A stretch of 64,000 bases of DNA, from NCBI RefSeq assembly GCF_900188335.1, contig NZ_FZOY01000006.1, positions 1 to 64,000 of the forward strand. Direction: 5' to 3'. This stretch comes from Tropicimonas sediminicola (GTDB lineage Bacteria; Pseudomonadota; Alphaproteobacteria; Rhodobacterales; Rhodobacteraceae). Position 1 is the stretch's first letter, and each line of letters starts with the position of its first letter. This document shows, piece by piece, positions 49,392 to 59,225 of this stretch. The position numbers and the translations under genes are program-made. Below the pieces are notes generated by a model that did not search any database, was not told the DNA's origin, and was given only the letters and a program-made list of their open reading frames with translations.

Positions 49392-50609
49392 ATGAGTGCA
49401 GACGACACGCCCCGACGGAACGCGCAGCCGGAAACCACGATCCGGCGGATGCCCTGGCCTGAAGGCGTGAGCCGCCCGGTGGCGACGCCGATGCAACCCT
49501 CGGTGGTCTATGCCGCGGAGAGCCCCGACGCGCTCGATGCGCAATACGAGGGCGTCACGTCGGGCTACACCTACGCCCGCGAGGGGCACCCGAACGCCGA
49601 CGTGCTGGCCCGCCGGATCGACCGGCTCGAGGGCGCGACCGACGGTCTGGTGACAGGCTCTGGCATGGGAGCTGCGGGCGCGCTGATGCTGGGGCTGCTG
49701 AAATCGGGCGACCATGTGCTCGGCGGCGACCAACTCTACGGCCGGACGCTGCGGATGCTGCGGGAGGATCTTCCGAAGCAGGGCATCGCGACCTCGCTCG
49801 TCGACATGAGCTCGGTCGAGACCGTGGCGGCGGCACTGCGGCCTGAGACCCGGATGATCCTGCTGGAAGTGGTGTCCAACCCGACCATCCGCCTCGCCGA
49901 CGTGGATGGCATCGCGGCGCTGGCGCGGGAGCGGGGGATCCGGCTGGTGGTGGACAACACCTTCACCACCCCGCGCAGCTTCCGGCCCTTCGACCACGGC
50001 GCGGATATCGTGATCCATTCGGTGACCAAGCTGCTGGCCGGCCATTCCGACGCGACGCTCGGCTATGTCGCGGCGCGTGACCCGGGGGACCGCGAGGCGA
50101 TCCGCGTGGCGACCACGACCTGGGGCTTCACGCCGAGCCCGTTCGATTGCTGGATTGCCGAGCGCGGGCTCTTCACTTTCGACCTGCGCTACGACCGGGC
50201 CGAGGCCAACGCGGCGGCGCTGGCCGACCGCATCGCCGGTCTGCCCGGGGTGGCGCGCGTGCTCTATCCCGGCCGGGCCGATCATCCGGACGCGGCGCGG
50301 GCGGCGAACCTGCTCGGCCAGCGCTTCGGCAACATGCTGAGCTTCGAGGTGACCGGCGGGCGCGCGGCGGCGAACGCACTGGTGCGGGCGATGCCCGATC
50401 TGCCCTTCGCGCCGACGCTCGGCGACGTCGGCACCACGCTGAGCCACCCGGCGACCTCCTCGCACCGGGCGCTGACGCCCGAGGCGCGGGCGGCGATGGG
50501 CATTTCGGAGGGCTTCTTCCGGGTCTCCGTCGGGATCGAGGATATCGCACTTCTCGAGGCCGATTTCACCCGCGGGATCGCTGCCGCAGCCGCCGCCGCG
50601 GCGGGCTAG
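49392..50609 (+). CDS. PLP-dependent Cys/Met metabolism enzyme (cystathionine gamma-synthase/lyase family)
   Basis: A 405-residue fold-type I PLP enzyme. The cofactor lysine lies in HSVTKLLAGHSD, and VVSNPTIRLADVDGIAALA and VVDNTFTTPRSFRPFDHGADIV are family hallmarks. Members include cystathionine gamma-synthase, beta-lyase, gamma-lyase, methionine gamma-lyase and O-acylhomoserine sulfhydrylase; the sequence alone does not decide. The start follows AAGGAG. The C-terminus ends in an Ala run. It precedes phoR by 62 bp on the same strand. Confidence 0.85.
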   Translation: MSADDTPRRNAQPETTIRRMPWPEGVSRPVATPMQPSVVYAAESPDALDAQYEGVTSGYTYAREGHPNADVLARRIDRLEGATDGLVTGSGMGAAGALMLGLLKSGDHVLGGDQLYGRTLRMLREDLPKQGIATSLVDMSSVETVAAALRPETRMILLEVVSNPTIRLADVDGIAALARERGIRLVVDNTFTTPRSFRPFDHGADIVIHSVTKLLAGHSDATLGYVAARDPGDREAIRVATTTWGFTPSPFDCWIAERGLFTFDLRYDRAEANAAALADRIAGLPGVARVLYPGRADHPDAARAANLLGQRFGNMLSFEVTGGRAAANALVRAMPDLPFAPTLGDVGTTLSHPATSSHRALTPEARAAMGISEGFFRVSVGIEDIALLEADFTRGIAAAAAAAAG

Positions 50610-50671
50610 GGCAGGGCGCGGGGCAGGCACGGGCTGGCCTGTTGCGGGCCTCGAAAAGGAGCCATGTCAGG

Positions 50672-51718
50672 ATGACCACAGAGCTTTCCGCCTCGATCAT
50701 GGCCGCCGTGCCGATGCCGCTGGTTCTCGTCGGTTCGGACGAGCGGATCCGCGTGATGAACAGCGCCGCGGCCGCCCTGTTCCGAGCCTCCGGCGAGGGT
50801 CGGCACTACGTCACCGTCCTGCGCCAGCCGGGGCTGCTGCTCGCCATCGAATCTGCGTTGCGCGAGGGCAGGGCGGCCCAGGCGCGCTACGTGCAGAAGG
50901 ACATCGCGCGGGAGGCCACCTACAACGTCCGCGCCGAGCCGGTCTCCGGAACCACGGTGTCCGGCGTGCTGGTCTCCTTCGAGGATGTCAGCGACATGGA
51001 ACGCGCGGGGCAGATGCGGCGGGACTTCGTGGCCAATGTCAGCCACGAGCTGAAGACCCCGCTGACCGCGCTGCTCGGTTTCATCGAGACCCTGCGGGGC
51101 GCCGCACGGGACGATCCGGCGGCGCGGGAACGCTTCCTCGACATCATGGAGCGGGAGGCCGAACGGATGAACCGGCTGGTGTCGGACCTGCTCTCGCTGA
51201 GCCGCGTGGAATCGGCGGAGCGCCAGAGGCCGACCGACCCGGTGGACGTGGTGGAACTGGTCGACTCCACGCTCAGCTCGCTCCGCACGCTGGCGGAGGC
51301 CAAGGGCGTTCGCTTCGAGACGCAGCGCGAGGATGAGAGCGAACTTCTGGTGCCGGGCGACGTCGACCAGTTACGCCAGGTGCTGATCAACCTCGTGGAG
51401 AACGCGATCAAGTACGGCGGCGAGGCCGGGCGCGTCACGGTCCGGCTGTCGTTCCGCAGCCGCGAGCCGGCCTTCAAGGGACCGGCGGTGGAGATCGTGG
51501 TGCAGGATTACGGCGACGGCATCGACCCGGTTCACATCCCGCGCCTGACCGAGCGCTTCTATCGCGTGGACAACCACCGGTCGCGCGAGATGGGCGGCAC
51601 GGGCCTCGGTCTCGCGATCGCCAAGCACATCGTCAACCGGCACCGTGGACGATTTCGAATCGACAGCGAACCGGGCGAGGGCGCCCGGTTTTCAGTGCTG
51701 CTGCCGGCCTATTCGTGA
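50672..51718 (+). CDS. phoR: phosphate-regulon sensor histidine kinase PhoR, without membrane segments
   Basis: A 348-residue histidine kinase. A PAS domain (about 10-110) precedes the HisKA helix with FVANVSHELKTPLTALLGF (phosphorylated H125). The ATPase domain has LINLVENAIKYGG (N box), DYGDGI (G1) and GGTGLGLAI (G2). Unlike E. coli PhoR there is no N-terminal transmembrane segment, so signalling should run through the Pst transporter and PhoU on the cytoplasmic side. It is the first gene of the phosphate cluster, with phoB last. Confidence 0.9.
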   Translation: MTTELSASIMAAVPMPLVLVGSDERIRVMNSAAAALFRASGEGRHYVTVLRQPGLLLAIESALREGRAAQARYVQKDIAREATYNVRAEPVSGTTVSGVLVSFEDVSDMERAGQMRRDFVANVSHELKTPLTALLGFIETLRGAARDDPAARERFLDIMEREAERMNRLVSDLLSLSRVESAERQRPTDPVDVVELVDSTLSSLRTLAEAKGVRFETQREDESELLVPGDVDQLRQVLINLVENAIKYGGEAGRVTVRLSFRSREPAFKGPAVEIVVQDYGDGIDPVHIPRLTERFYRVDNHRSREMGGTGLGLAIAKHIVNRHRGRFRIDSEPGEGARFSVLLPAYS

Positions 51719-51887
51719 CGGACGCCCCGGTTTTCCGATTCCGGCCACGAAAGCGTTAATCTTTCCCTACAGGCACACCTGCGCGGCAATTTCACAGCCG
51801 CGACAGAAACTTGGCCCGAGGACTTCGCCGTGCTTTACCGGCTTTTCGTTGCGTCACCCAGACGGCGTTCTGCCTGAATCCGGTGCG

Positions 51888-51916
51888 TTGTCACACAACT
51901 GTTACAAAACTTACAC
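51888..51916 (+). promoter_or_regulatory. three-unit Pho box upstream of pstS
   Basis: Three direct repeat units, TTGTCAC, CTGTTAC and CTTACAC, follow each other with four-base spacers (11-bp period), close to the PhoB consensus. The site is about 85 bp before the pstS start and makes an internal PhoB-activated promoter for pstSCAB-phoU-phoB. Confidence 0.85.
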
Positions 51917-51998
51917 AAAAGCCCAACTGACGGCGACTAACACGCCGCCAAGGCCGTCGGAGAGCGACGGTCAAAATAACCACTGCATGGAGAATGCA

Positions 51999-53036
51999 AT
52001 GTCTCTCGTGAAGCTGACCGCCTCTGCTCTGGCGATCGCCGCTGTTTCCGCCACCGCCGCCGCTGCCCGTGACAACGTTCAGGTTGCCGGTTCCTCGACC
52101 GTGCTGCCCTACGCCTCGATCGTGGCCGAAGCCTTCGGCGAGAACTTCGACTTCCCGACCCCGGTGGTCGAGTCCGGCGGCTCCTCGGCCGGCCTCAAGC
52201 GTTTCTGCGAAGGCGTTGGTGAGAACACCATCGACATCGCGAACTCCTCGCGCAAGATCCGTGACGGTGAGATCGAAGCCTGTGCCGCTGCCGGCGTGGC
52301 CGACATCGTCGAAGTGCGCATCGGCTACGACGGGATCGTGTTCGCCAGCCAGATCGACGGCCCGGCCTTCACCGCGCTCGAGCCCGCCGACATCTTCAAC
52401 GCCCTGTCCGACAAGGTGCTGAAAGACGGCGAGATCGTCGACAACCCCTACACCATGTGGTCCGAGTTCAACCCGGAACTGCCCGACGTCGAAATCATCG
52501 CCTTCCCTCCGGGCACCAAGCACGGCACCCGCGAAGTTTTCGAGGAGAAGGTGATCCTCGTCGGCTGTGAAGAATCCGGCGCCATGGAAGCCATGATCGC
52601 TGGCGGCATGTCCGAGGACGACGCCGAAGGCGCCTGCATGGCCCTGCGCACTGACGGCAAGTCGGTCGACATCGACGGCGACTACACCGAGACCCTGGCC
52701 CGCATCGACGCCAACCCGAACGGCGTCGGCATCTTCGGCCTGGCGTTCTTCGAGAACAACCAGGACAAGCTGAAGGTCGCCACCATGGGCGGCGTGATGC
52801 CCTCCACCGAGACCATCTCGACCGGCGAATACCCGGTGTCCCGCCCGCTGTACTTCTACATCAAGAAGGCCCACGTCGGCGTGATCCCCGGCCTGCAGGA
52901 ATACGCGTCCTTCTTCGTGGCCGACGAAATCGCCGGTGGCGACGGCCCGCTGGCCCAGTACGGCCTGGTTGCCGACCCGGAGCTTGCCGCCACGCAAGCC
53001 AAGGTCGAAGCCCTGACCACGATGAGCGAAGAGTAA
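51999..53036 (+). CDS. pstS: phosphate ABC transporter substrate-binding protein PstS
   Basis: A 345-residue periplasmic phosphate-binding protein. The signal peptide is LTASALAIAAVSATAAAA. The ligand loops VAGSSTVLPYASIVAEAF and ESGGSSAGLKRFCEG, and the later GTREVFEEKV, are typical. It contains three cysteines beyond those loops. The ATG at 51999 has GGAG six bases upstream; an ATG at 51987 adds four residues. A hairpin after the stop separates it from pstC. Confidence 0.95.
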   Translation: MSLVKLTASALAIAAVSATAAAARDNVQVAGSSTVLPYASIVAEAFGENFDFPTPVVESGGSSAGLKRFCEGVGENTIDIANSSRKIRDGEIEACAAAGVADIVEVRIGYDGIVFASQIDGPAFTALEPADIFNALSDKVLKDGEIVDNPYTMWSEFNPELPDVEIIAFPPGTKHGTREVFEEKVILVGCEESGAMEAMIAGGMSEDDAEGACMALRTDGKSVDIDGDYTETLARIDANPNGVGIFGLAFFENNQDKLKVATMGGVMPSTETISTGEYPVSRPLYFYIKKAHVGVIPGLQEYASFFVADEIAGGDGPLAQYGLVADPELAATQAKVEALTTMSEE

Positions 53037-53056
53037 TCTCCGCAAAGCGACATCCG

Positions 53057-53080
53057 GAAGGGGGGGCTTGCTCCCCCTTC
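53057..53080 (+). terminator. hairpin between pstS and pstC
   Basis: GAAGGGGG and CCCCCTTC pair around a seven-base loop 20 bases after the pstS stop, with only a weak T-rich tail. It probably reduces transcription into pstC, so that PstS is made in excess. Confidence 0.65.
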
Positions 53081-53208
53081 TGCGTTCCCCGGAACACCGC
53101 AAGTCCGGCAGTCGACCGTAACGGACCGATCGATACCACGCCGGACACTGTCCAGAGCCCCCGGGGGGCCGGCTCGGGACTGTAACACCTGATCGAGGAG
53201 AGCGCCTC

Positions 53209-54690
53209 ATGCCGTTGCTCTGGATCGTCCTTGTTGTTCTGGGACTTGGTCTGATTGGCTATTTGATGGGCCGCTCGCGCGCCCTCGGGAGCGCAGGGGG
53301 AGACGGTCGCCAACTCCACTCGCTGCCATCCTATTACGGCTGGCATGGCTTCATGCTGACCGTCGTGCCCGCGCTGCTGATGATGGCGGCGTGGCTTCTG
53401 GTGGCCCCGTCCGTGATCGAGAACCGGGCCGCCGCCGGCATCCCGGACGCGAAGATCGCCGAGCGCGGCAGCCGCAGCCTCGTCATGGCCGAGGTCCGCC
53501 GCACGGGCGAGGCGCTCGACATGGCCGTGGCCCAGGGCACGATGGACGAGGACATGGCCCGCAACCTGCGCGCCGATTTCACCGACGTGACGGAGCGCCT
53601 GAAGGCGACCGGCGCCATCATCACCACGACCGTCGACCAGCCCATCCTCGAGGCCGCTCAGAATTACCGCGTGATGGCCAAGGCCTCGAACCTCTACATG
53701 AGCATCGCGGTGCTCGGTCTTGCCGTGGTTGGCCTGGTCTTCGCCTTCATGCGCAGCGACAAGGACTTCCGCGCCCGCAACGTGGTGGAGCAGGGCATCA
53801 AGGCGATCCTGATCCTTGCCTCGACCATCGCCATCATGACGACCCTCGGCATCGTCCTGTCGATGCTCTTCGAGACGGCGAACTTCTTCGAGCAGTATTC
53901 CTGGCGCGAGTTCTTCTTCGGCCTGAACTGGGCGCCGGACTTCCGCGGCAATTCCGAGCTCGGCATGCTGCCGCTGCTCTGGGGCACGCTCTACATCTCG
54001 CTGGTCGCGCTTCTGGTGGCGGTGCCAATCGGGCTCTTCGCAGCGATCTACCTTTCGGAATACGCCAGTCCGCGCCTGCGCGCGGTGGCCAAGCCGATGA
54101 TCGAGATCCTCGCCGGCATCCCGACCATCGTCTACGGTCTCTTCGCGCTGATCACCGTCGGCCCGCTGATCCGCGACTGGATTGCCCAGCCCGCGGGTTT
54201 CGGCAACTCGACCAACTCCGTGATCACCGCCGGCCTGGTGATGGGGATCATGCTCATTCCCTTCGTCTCGTCGCTGTCCGACGACATCATCAACGCGGTG
54301 CCGCAGGCGATGCGTGACGGCTCCTATGGCCTCGGCGCGACGCAGTCGGAAACCATCAAGCAGGTGGTGTTGCCCGCCGCGCTGCCCGGCATCGTCGGCG
54401 CCGTACTCCTGGCCGCCTCGCGGGCCATTGGTGAAACCATGATCGTGGTCATGGGGGCAGGGGCCGCGGCTGCGCAGATGGAGCAGGGGCTCGGTGCCAT
54501 CATCAACCCGTTCCAGGCGATGACCACCGTGACGGTCAAGATCGTGTCGCAGCTGACAGGTGACACGGATTTCGCCAGCCCCGAGACGCTTGTCGCCTTT
54601 GCCCTCGGGCTCACCCTCTTCGTCATCACGCTGGGGCTCAACGTCCTGGCTCTCTACATCGTGCGCAAGTATCGGGAGCAGTACGAATGA
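53209..54690 (+). CDS. pstC: phosphate ABC transporter permease PstC
   Basis: A 493-residue inner-membrane permease. The N-terminal 180 residues add membrane segments and a periplasmic loop not seen in short PstC proteins. The conserved permease domain has LWGTLYISLVALLVAVPIGL, the EAA-like loop AMRDGSYGLGATQSETIKQVVLPAALPGI and the end segment [14 protein letters not shown]. It overlaps pstA by four bases (ATGA). Confidence 0.93.
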   Translation: MPLLWIVLVVLGLGLIGYLMGRSRALGSAGGDGRQLHSLPSYYGWHGFMLTVVPALLMMAAWLLVAPSVIENRAAAGIPDAKIAERGSRSLVMAEVRRTGEALDMAVAQGTMDEDMARNLRADFTDVTERLKATGAIITTTVDQPILEAAQNYRVMAKASNLYMSIAVLGLAVVGLVFAFMRSDKDFRARNVVEQGIKAILILASTIAIMTTLGIVLSMLFETANFFEQYSWREFFFGLNWAPDFRGNSELGMLPLLWGTLYISLVALLVAVPIGLFAAIYLSEYASPRLRAVAKPMIEILAGIPTIVYGLFALITVGPLIRDWIAQPAGFGNSTNSVITAGLVMGIMLIPFVSSLSDDIINAVPQAMRDGSYGLGATQSETIKQVVLPAALPGIVGAVLLAASRAIGETMIVVMGAGAAAAQMEQGLGAIINPFQAMTTVTVKIVSQLTGDTDFASPETLVAFALGLTLFVITLGLNVLALYIVRKYREQYE

Positions 54691-56051
54691 CCGACGCAAC
54701 CGCCCAAGGCCCCGACGCTTCGCGCCCGGAACGTTCCGGATCGCTGATCGCCCTCGACGAGCGGACCCGCCGCCGCAACCGTTCCGAACGGCGGTTCCGC
54801 CTCTACGGCCTGATTGCCATCGGGATCGGCGTGCTGGCGCTCGTGGTCCTGCTGACCTCGATCCTGTCGCAGGGCCTGCCGGCTTTCCAGCAGACCTTCG
54901 TCAACGCCAGCGTCTACCTGGACCCGGCCAAGCTGGACAAGAACGGCACGCGCGACATCGAGGAGATCAAGAAGGTCTCGACCTTCGGCTACGCGCCGCT
55001 GATCGCCGACGCGATGGACCGCAAGATGGAATCCCTCGGCATCGATCCGGAAGAGTTCGGGCTGTCCGACAAGGACGCGCTGGAGATGATCTCCAAGGAA
55101 GCCGCCGCGCAGCTCCGCCGCTATGTCATCGCCAACCCCGACCAGATCGGCCAGACCGTCGAGTTCCGCTTCCTCGCCAACGGCCGTATCGACGGCTACT
55201 ACAAGGGCCGCGTGACGATGGAGAGCGCGGAGCGCGACAGCAACGTCAGCCCGGCCCAGCTGCGCCTGGCCGACGAGCTGAAGGCCGACGGAGCGCTTGG
55301 CACCTATTTCAACTGGGACTTCATCACCGCGGCCGACGCCTCGGAGAACCGTCCCGAGGCCGCCGGCATCGGGGTCGCGATCATCGGCTCGTTCTACATG
55401 ATGCTGGTGGTGCTTTTCCTGGCGCTGCCCATCGGCGTCGCGGCCTCGATCTACCTCGAGGAATTCGCGCCGAAGAACTGGTTCACCGACCTCATCGAGG
55501 TCAACATCTCGAACCTCGCGGCCGTGCCCTCGATCGTCTTCGGCATCCTGGGCCTCGCGATCTTCATCAACTACGTCGGCCTGCCGCAATCGGCGCCGAT
55601 CGTCGGTGGCCTCGTGCTGACGCTGATGACCCTGCCGACGATCATCATCTCGACGCGCGCGTCGCTGAAGTCGGTGCCGCCGTCGATCCGCGACGCGGCG
55701 CTCGGGGTAGGGGCCTCCAAGATGCAGTCCGTGTTCCACCACGTGCTGCCGCTCGCCATGCCCGGCATCCTGACCGGCACCATCATCGGCCTGGCCCAGG
55801 CCCTGGGCGAGACCGCGCCGCTGATGCTGATCGGCATGGTGGCCTTCGTCCGCGAATACCCGGGCGCACCGCCCGAGGGCTTCTTCGACCCGGCCTCGGC
55901 CCTGCCTGTGCAGGTCTATAACTGGACCACGCGTGCCGATCCTGCTTTTGTCGAGCGGGCCTCCGGTGCGATCATCGTGCTGCTGCTGTTCCTGCTCTGC
56001 ATGAACATGATTGCCATCATCCTGCGTCGTCGCTTCGAGCGCCGCTGGTAA
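54687..56051 (+). CDS. pstA: phosphate ABC transporter permease PstA
   Basis: A 454-residue inner-membrane permease. A long N-terminal region with one transmembrane segment (about 35-57) and a soluble domain precede the permease domain, where [22 protein letters not shown] and the EAA-type loop [30 protein letters not shown] are typical. It ends with a membrane segment and basic tail. Both Pst permeases here have extended N-termini. Confidence 0.93.
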   Translation: MTDATAQGPDASRPERSGSLIALDERTRRRNRSERRFRLYGLIAIGIGVLALVVLLTSILSQGLPAFQQTFVNASVYLDPAKLDKNGTRDIEEIKKVSTFGYAPLIADAMDRKMESLGIDPEEFGLSDKDALEMISKEAAAQLRRYVIANPDQIGQTVEFRFLANGRIDGYYKGRVTMESAERDSNVSPAQLRLADELKADGALGTYFNWDFITAADASENRPEAAGIGVAIIGSFYMMLVVLFLALPIGVAASIYLEEFAPKNWFTDLIEVNISNLAAVPSIVFGILGLAIFINYVGLPQSAPIVGGLVLTLMTLPTIIISTRASLKSVPPSIRDAALGVGASKMQSVFHHVLPLAMPGILTGTIIGLAQALGETAPLMLIGMVAFVREYPGAPPEGFFDPASALPVQVYNWTTRADPAFVERASGAIIVLLLFLLCMNMIAIILRRRFERRW

Positions 56052-56065
56052 GAGGAGCGGAACAA

Positions 56066-56863
56066 ATGAATGATATGAGACCCCTGGAGCGTGCCGTGGA
56101 AACCAAGGAAATCAAGTTCGAATGCCGTGACTGTCAGGTCTATTACGGCGACACCCACGCCATCAAGGATGTGAATGTCGACATCGAGGACAAGACCGTC
56201 ACCGCGTTCATCGGCCCTTCGGGCTGCGGCAAGTCGACCTTCCTGCGCTGCCTCAACCGGATGAACGACACCATCGACATCGCCCGTGTCGAAGGCTCGT
56301 TCCTGCTGGACGGCGAGAACATCTACGACAAGCGCGTCGACCCGGTGCAGCTGCGTGCCAAGGTCGGTATGGTCTTCCAGAAGCCGAACCCGTTCCCGAA
56401 GTCGATCTACGACAACATCGCCTACGGCCCGCGGATCCATGGCCTTGCCAAGAACAAGGCGGAACTCGATGAAATCGTGGAGAAATCCCTTCGCCGCGGC
56501 GCCATCTGGAACGAGGTGAAGGACCGGCTCGACGCACCCGGCACCGGCCTTTCGGGCGGTCAGCAGCAGCGTCTCTGCATCGCCCGCGCCGTTGCGACCG
56601 AACCGGAGGTCCTGCTGATGGACGAGCCGTGCTCGGCGCTCGACCCAATCGCGACCGCCCAGGTCGAGGAACTGATCGACGAACTGCGCGAGAGCTACTC
56701 GGTGGTGATCGTGACCCACTCGATGCAGCAGGCCGCGCGTGTCAGCCAGAAGACAGCCTTCTTCCACCTCGGCAACCTCGTGGAATTCGGCGAAACCGGA
56801 CAGATTTTCACCAACCCGAAGGATCCCCGGACCGAGAGCTACATCACCGGTCGGATCGGGTAA
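56066..56863 (+). CDS. pstB: phosphate ABC transporter ATPase PstB
   Basis: A 265-residue ATP-binding subunit. Walker A is GPSGCGKST, with the PstB-type follow-on [10 protein letters not shown]. The Q-loop is [16 protein letters not shown], the signature [14 protein letters not shown], and Walker [13 protein letters not shown]. It lies 14 bp after pstA. Confidence 0.97.
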   Translation: MNDMRPLERAVETKEIKFECRDCQVYYGDTHAIKDVNVDIEDKTVTAFIGPSGCGKSTFLRCLNRMNDTIDIARVEGSFLLDGENIYDKRVDPVQLRAKVGMVFQKPNPFPKSIYDNIAYGPRIHGLAKNKAELDEIVEKSLRRGAIWNEVKDRLDAPGTGLSGGQQQRLCIARAVATEPEVLLMDEPCSALDPIATAQVEELIDELRESYSVVIVTHSMQQAARVSQKTAFFHLGNLVEFGETGQIFTNPKDPRTESYITGRIG

Positions 56864-56877
56864 GGGAGCACCAAAAA

Positions 56878-57597
56878 ATGGATAGAAAAGAGCAGCATAT
56901 CGCGCGAGCTTTCGACCGCGACCTCGAAGCGCTGCAGGCCCATATCATGAAGATGGGCGGCCTCGTGGAGGATGCGATCCTCAAGGCTGCCGAGGCGCTG
57001 GCGACTCGCGACGAGGAGGTCGCCGAGCGTGTCCGCCAGGACGACCGCGCCATCGACGAGCTCGAAGCAATGATCATGGAGGAGGCCGCGCTGACCATCG
57101 CCGAGCGGCAGCCCATGGCGAGCGACCTGCGCACCGTGCTCGCGGTGATAAAGATCGCCGGCAATCTCGAGCGGATCGGCGACTATGCCAAGAACATGGC
57201 CAAGCGCACCAGCGTCTTGGTCCAGATGCGCCCGATCGAGGACGGCGGCAATTCGACCCGCCGTATGGCAAAGCTGGTGGAGGTCATGCTCAAGGACGCG
57301 CTCGACGCCTTCGTGCAGCGCGACCCGGAACTGGCCGAGGACGTGCGTCAGCGCGACCTCGAGGTGGACCAGATGTACAACTCGCTGTTCCGCAACTTCC
57401 TGACCTACATGATGGAAGATCCGCGCAACATCACCGCCTGCATGCATCTCCATTTCATCGCCAAGAACATCGAGCGCATGGGTGACCATGTCACCGCGGT
57501 CGCCGAGCAGGTGATCTACCTCACGACCGGAACGATGCCTGACGAGAACCGGCCGAAGGCGGATCGGACGGCGATGGAAACCCACGGGCAGGGCTGA
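56878..57597 (+). CDS. phoU: phosphate transport system regulator PhoU
   Basis: A 239-residue helical protein of two PhoU repeats. The metal-binding patterns are LERIGDYAKNMAKR in the first repeat and IERMGDHVTAVAEQ in the second. It represses PhoR signalling when phosphate is plentiful. It starts 14 bases after pstB and overlaps phoB by one base (TGATG). Confidence 0.96.
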   Translation: MDRKEQHIARAFDRDLEALQAHIMKMGGLVEDAILKAAEALATRDEEVAERVRQDDRAIDELEAMIMEEAALTIAERQPMASDLRTVLAVIKIAGNLERIGDYAKNMAKRTSVLVQMRPIEDGGNSTRRMAKLVEVMLKDALDAFVQRDPELAEDVRQRDLEVDQMYNSLFRNFLTYMMEDPRNITACMHLHFIAKNIERMGDHVTAVAEQVIYLTTGTMPDENRPKADRTAMETHGQG

Positions 57598-58289
57598 TGT
57601 CACCGTCGGAACAACCGAGCGTTCTGGTCGTCGAGGATGAGGCGGCGCAGCGCGAAGTCCTGGCCTACAACCTGGAGGCCGAAGGCTTCCGGGTCTGCCG
57701 GGCCGAGAACGGCGAGGAAGCCTTGCTCCTCGTCGAGGAAGACGCGCCGGACCTGATCGTGCTCGACTGGATGCTGCCCAATGTCTCCGGCATCGAAGTT
57801 TGCCGGAGACTGAAGATGCGCGCCGATACCCGCGGCGTGCCGATCATCATGCTCAGCGCGCGTTCGGAGGAGGTCGACCGCGTGCGCGGCCTCGAGACCG
57901 GCGCCGACGACTACGTCGTGAAACCGTATTCCGTGGTCGAGTTGATGGCCCGGATCCGCGCGCAGCTGCGCCGGACGCGGCCGGCGAGCGTCGGAGAGCG
58001 GCTGCAGTTCGAGGACATCATCCTCGACGCGGAGACGCACAAGGTGTTTCGCGACGACAAGCTGCTGAAGCTCGGGCCGACGGAGTTTCGTCTGCTCACG
58101 ACCTTCATGGAGAAACCCGGACGCGTCTGGAGCCGTGAACAGCTGCTGGACCGGGTCTGGGGCCGCGACATCTATGTGGATACGCGCACCGTCGACGTCC
58201 ACATTGGGCGGCTCCGCAAGGCGTTGTGCCAGCACGGGGGCGAAGACCCGGTGCGCACGGTGCGGGGCGCGGGCTACGCGCTCGGCTGA
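57597..58289 (+). CDS. phoB: phosphate-regulon response regulator PhoB
   Basis: A 230-residue OmpR-type regulator. The receiver domain has the acidic pair VVEDE (13-14), the phosphorylated aspartate D57 in IVLDWMLP and the conserved Lys in VVKPYS. The winged-helix domain (about 130-228) includes PTEFRLLTTFMEKPGRVWSREQLLDRVWG. It should bind the Pho boxes at 51888-51916 and 20369-20386. It ends the pst-pho cluster. Confidence 0.96.
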   Translation: MSPSEQPSVLVVEDEAAQREVLAYNLEAEGFRVCRAENGEEALLLVEEDAPDLIVLDWMLPNVSGIEVCRRLKMRADTRGVPIIMLSARSEEVDRVRGLETGADDYVVKPYSVVELMARIRAQLRRTRPASVGERLQFEDIILDAETHKVFRDDKLLKLGPTEFRLLTTFMEKPGRVWSREQLLDRVWGRDIYVDTRTVDVHIGRLRKALCQHGGEDPVRTVRGAGYALG

Positions 58290-58312
58290 GATCGTTCACG
58301 AAACGCAAGCGA

Positions 58313-58337
58313 TGGCCGGGCCATAAAGGTCCGGCCA
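58313..58337 (+). terminator. terminator of the pst-pho operon
   Basis: TGGCCGGGCC pairs with GGTCCGGCCA over ten positions (one G-T) around ATAAA, then ATCTTATTT follows. It lies 24 bases after the phoB stop and is a good intrinsic terminator. Confidence 0.8.
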
Positions 58338-58472
58338 ATCTTATTTGATCCCACGGATTTTTGGAGCCTTGGCGTCACGCAGGGGCCCGGCTCCGGCTCC
58401 ACACATAAATCCGATAATCGGTATTATGTTATTTTCGGATGTGACCCCGCGAAGGCTGACGGACCTGTGGCG

Positions 58473-59225
58473 TCACCCGCGCCGAACTCCAACAACCTTC
58501 TGGTACAGCCCACCAAAGAAGGTTTCCTTGCGCCACTCGAATTCCGATGCGTCGTCCACGTAGTCTTTCAACTCGCGACGCCACAGGACCTTGGCGAACG
58601 GCTCCAGCCATTTGAACACGAGCCAGATGATCGGACGCATCGGATGCAGGAACGCCGGTTCGTGGTAATCGACGAACATCAGCTTGCCGCCCGGTTTCAC
58701 GTGCCGCGCCAGGTTGTTGGCAATGTCGCGTTTGTAGTCCTCGGGAACCTCGTGCATCAGGAAATAGCAGCACACCGTGTCGTAGAGCCCGTCACCGGTG
58801 GTGCGTGCGTCGCTGATCTCAGTGCGCACTTGAGGCAGCGTGCCGATCTTGCGGTTCACATGGTCGATCTGAACCTGCTGGATGTCGGTGACGTGGTATT
58901 CGCCCTCGGACCCGATCTTGGCCGCCAAGTGACTGACAAGCTTCCCATAAACGGCAGCCGGCTGCAGTACGCGGCTGCCCGGTTCGAGCTCGTCGCGCGC
59001 CGCGCGCATCAGCTTGTTCTGCTGGCACCACAGGATCGTTGCGACCACGATTTCGCGGTCCAGCAGTTCCACCATCCTCGGCGCCACATAGGCCCAGGTG
59101 TAGACATCCACGAGGTAGTCCGGGAGCTTCGGCGCCGGCGCGACAGCGTCGCTCCAGGTCGCGGTTCCGGCCGATACGGCCCCCATGCCGTCCTGTTTGA
59201 TCCTGATGTCAACGCTGGCGTTCAT
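58473..59225 (-). CDS. rquA: RquA-like methyltransferase-fold protein (possible rhodoquinone synthesis)
   Basis: A 250-residue protein of the class I SAM-binding fold. From memory of the family, it matches RquA, which turns ubiquinone into rhodoquinone using SAM as amino donor. The shared features are PDYLVDVYTWAYVAP near the N-terminus, a non-standard SAM loop with VYG (LQPAAVYGKLV instead of DxGxGxG), a FLMHEVPEDYKRD segment, VDYHEPAFLHPMRP, the LEPFAKVLWRREL stretch and a final FFGGLYQKVV. The altered SAM loop separates RquA from UbiE/UbiG. The start at 59225 has an AAGG just upstream. No other quinone gene is nearby, and a related methyltransferase of unknown target is the alternative. 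Confidence 0.62.
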   Translation of the reverse strand: MNASVDIRIKQDGMGAVSAGTATWSDAVAPAPKLPDYLVDVYTWAYVAPRMVELLDREIVVATILWCQQNKLMRAARDELEPGSRVLQPAAVYGKLVSHLAAKIGSEGEYHVTDIQQVQIDHVNRKIGTLPQVRTEISDARTTGDGLYDTVCCYFLMHEVPEDYKRDIANNLARHVKPGGKLMFVDYHEPAFLHPMRPIIWLVFKWLEPFAKVLWRRELKDYVDDASEFEWRKETFFGGLYQKVVGVRRG

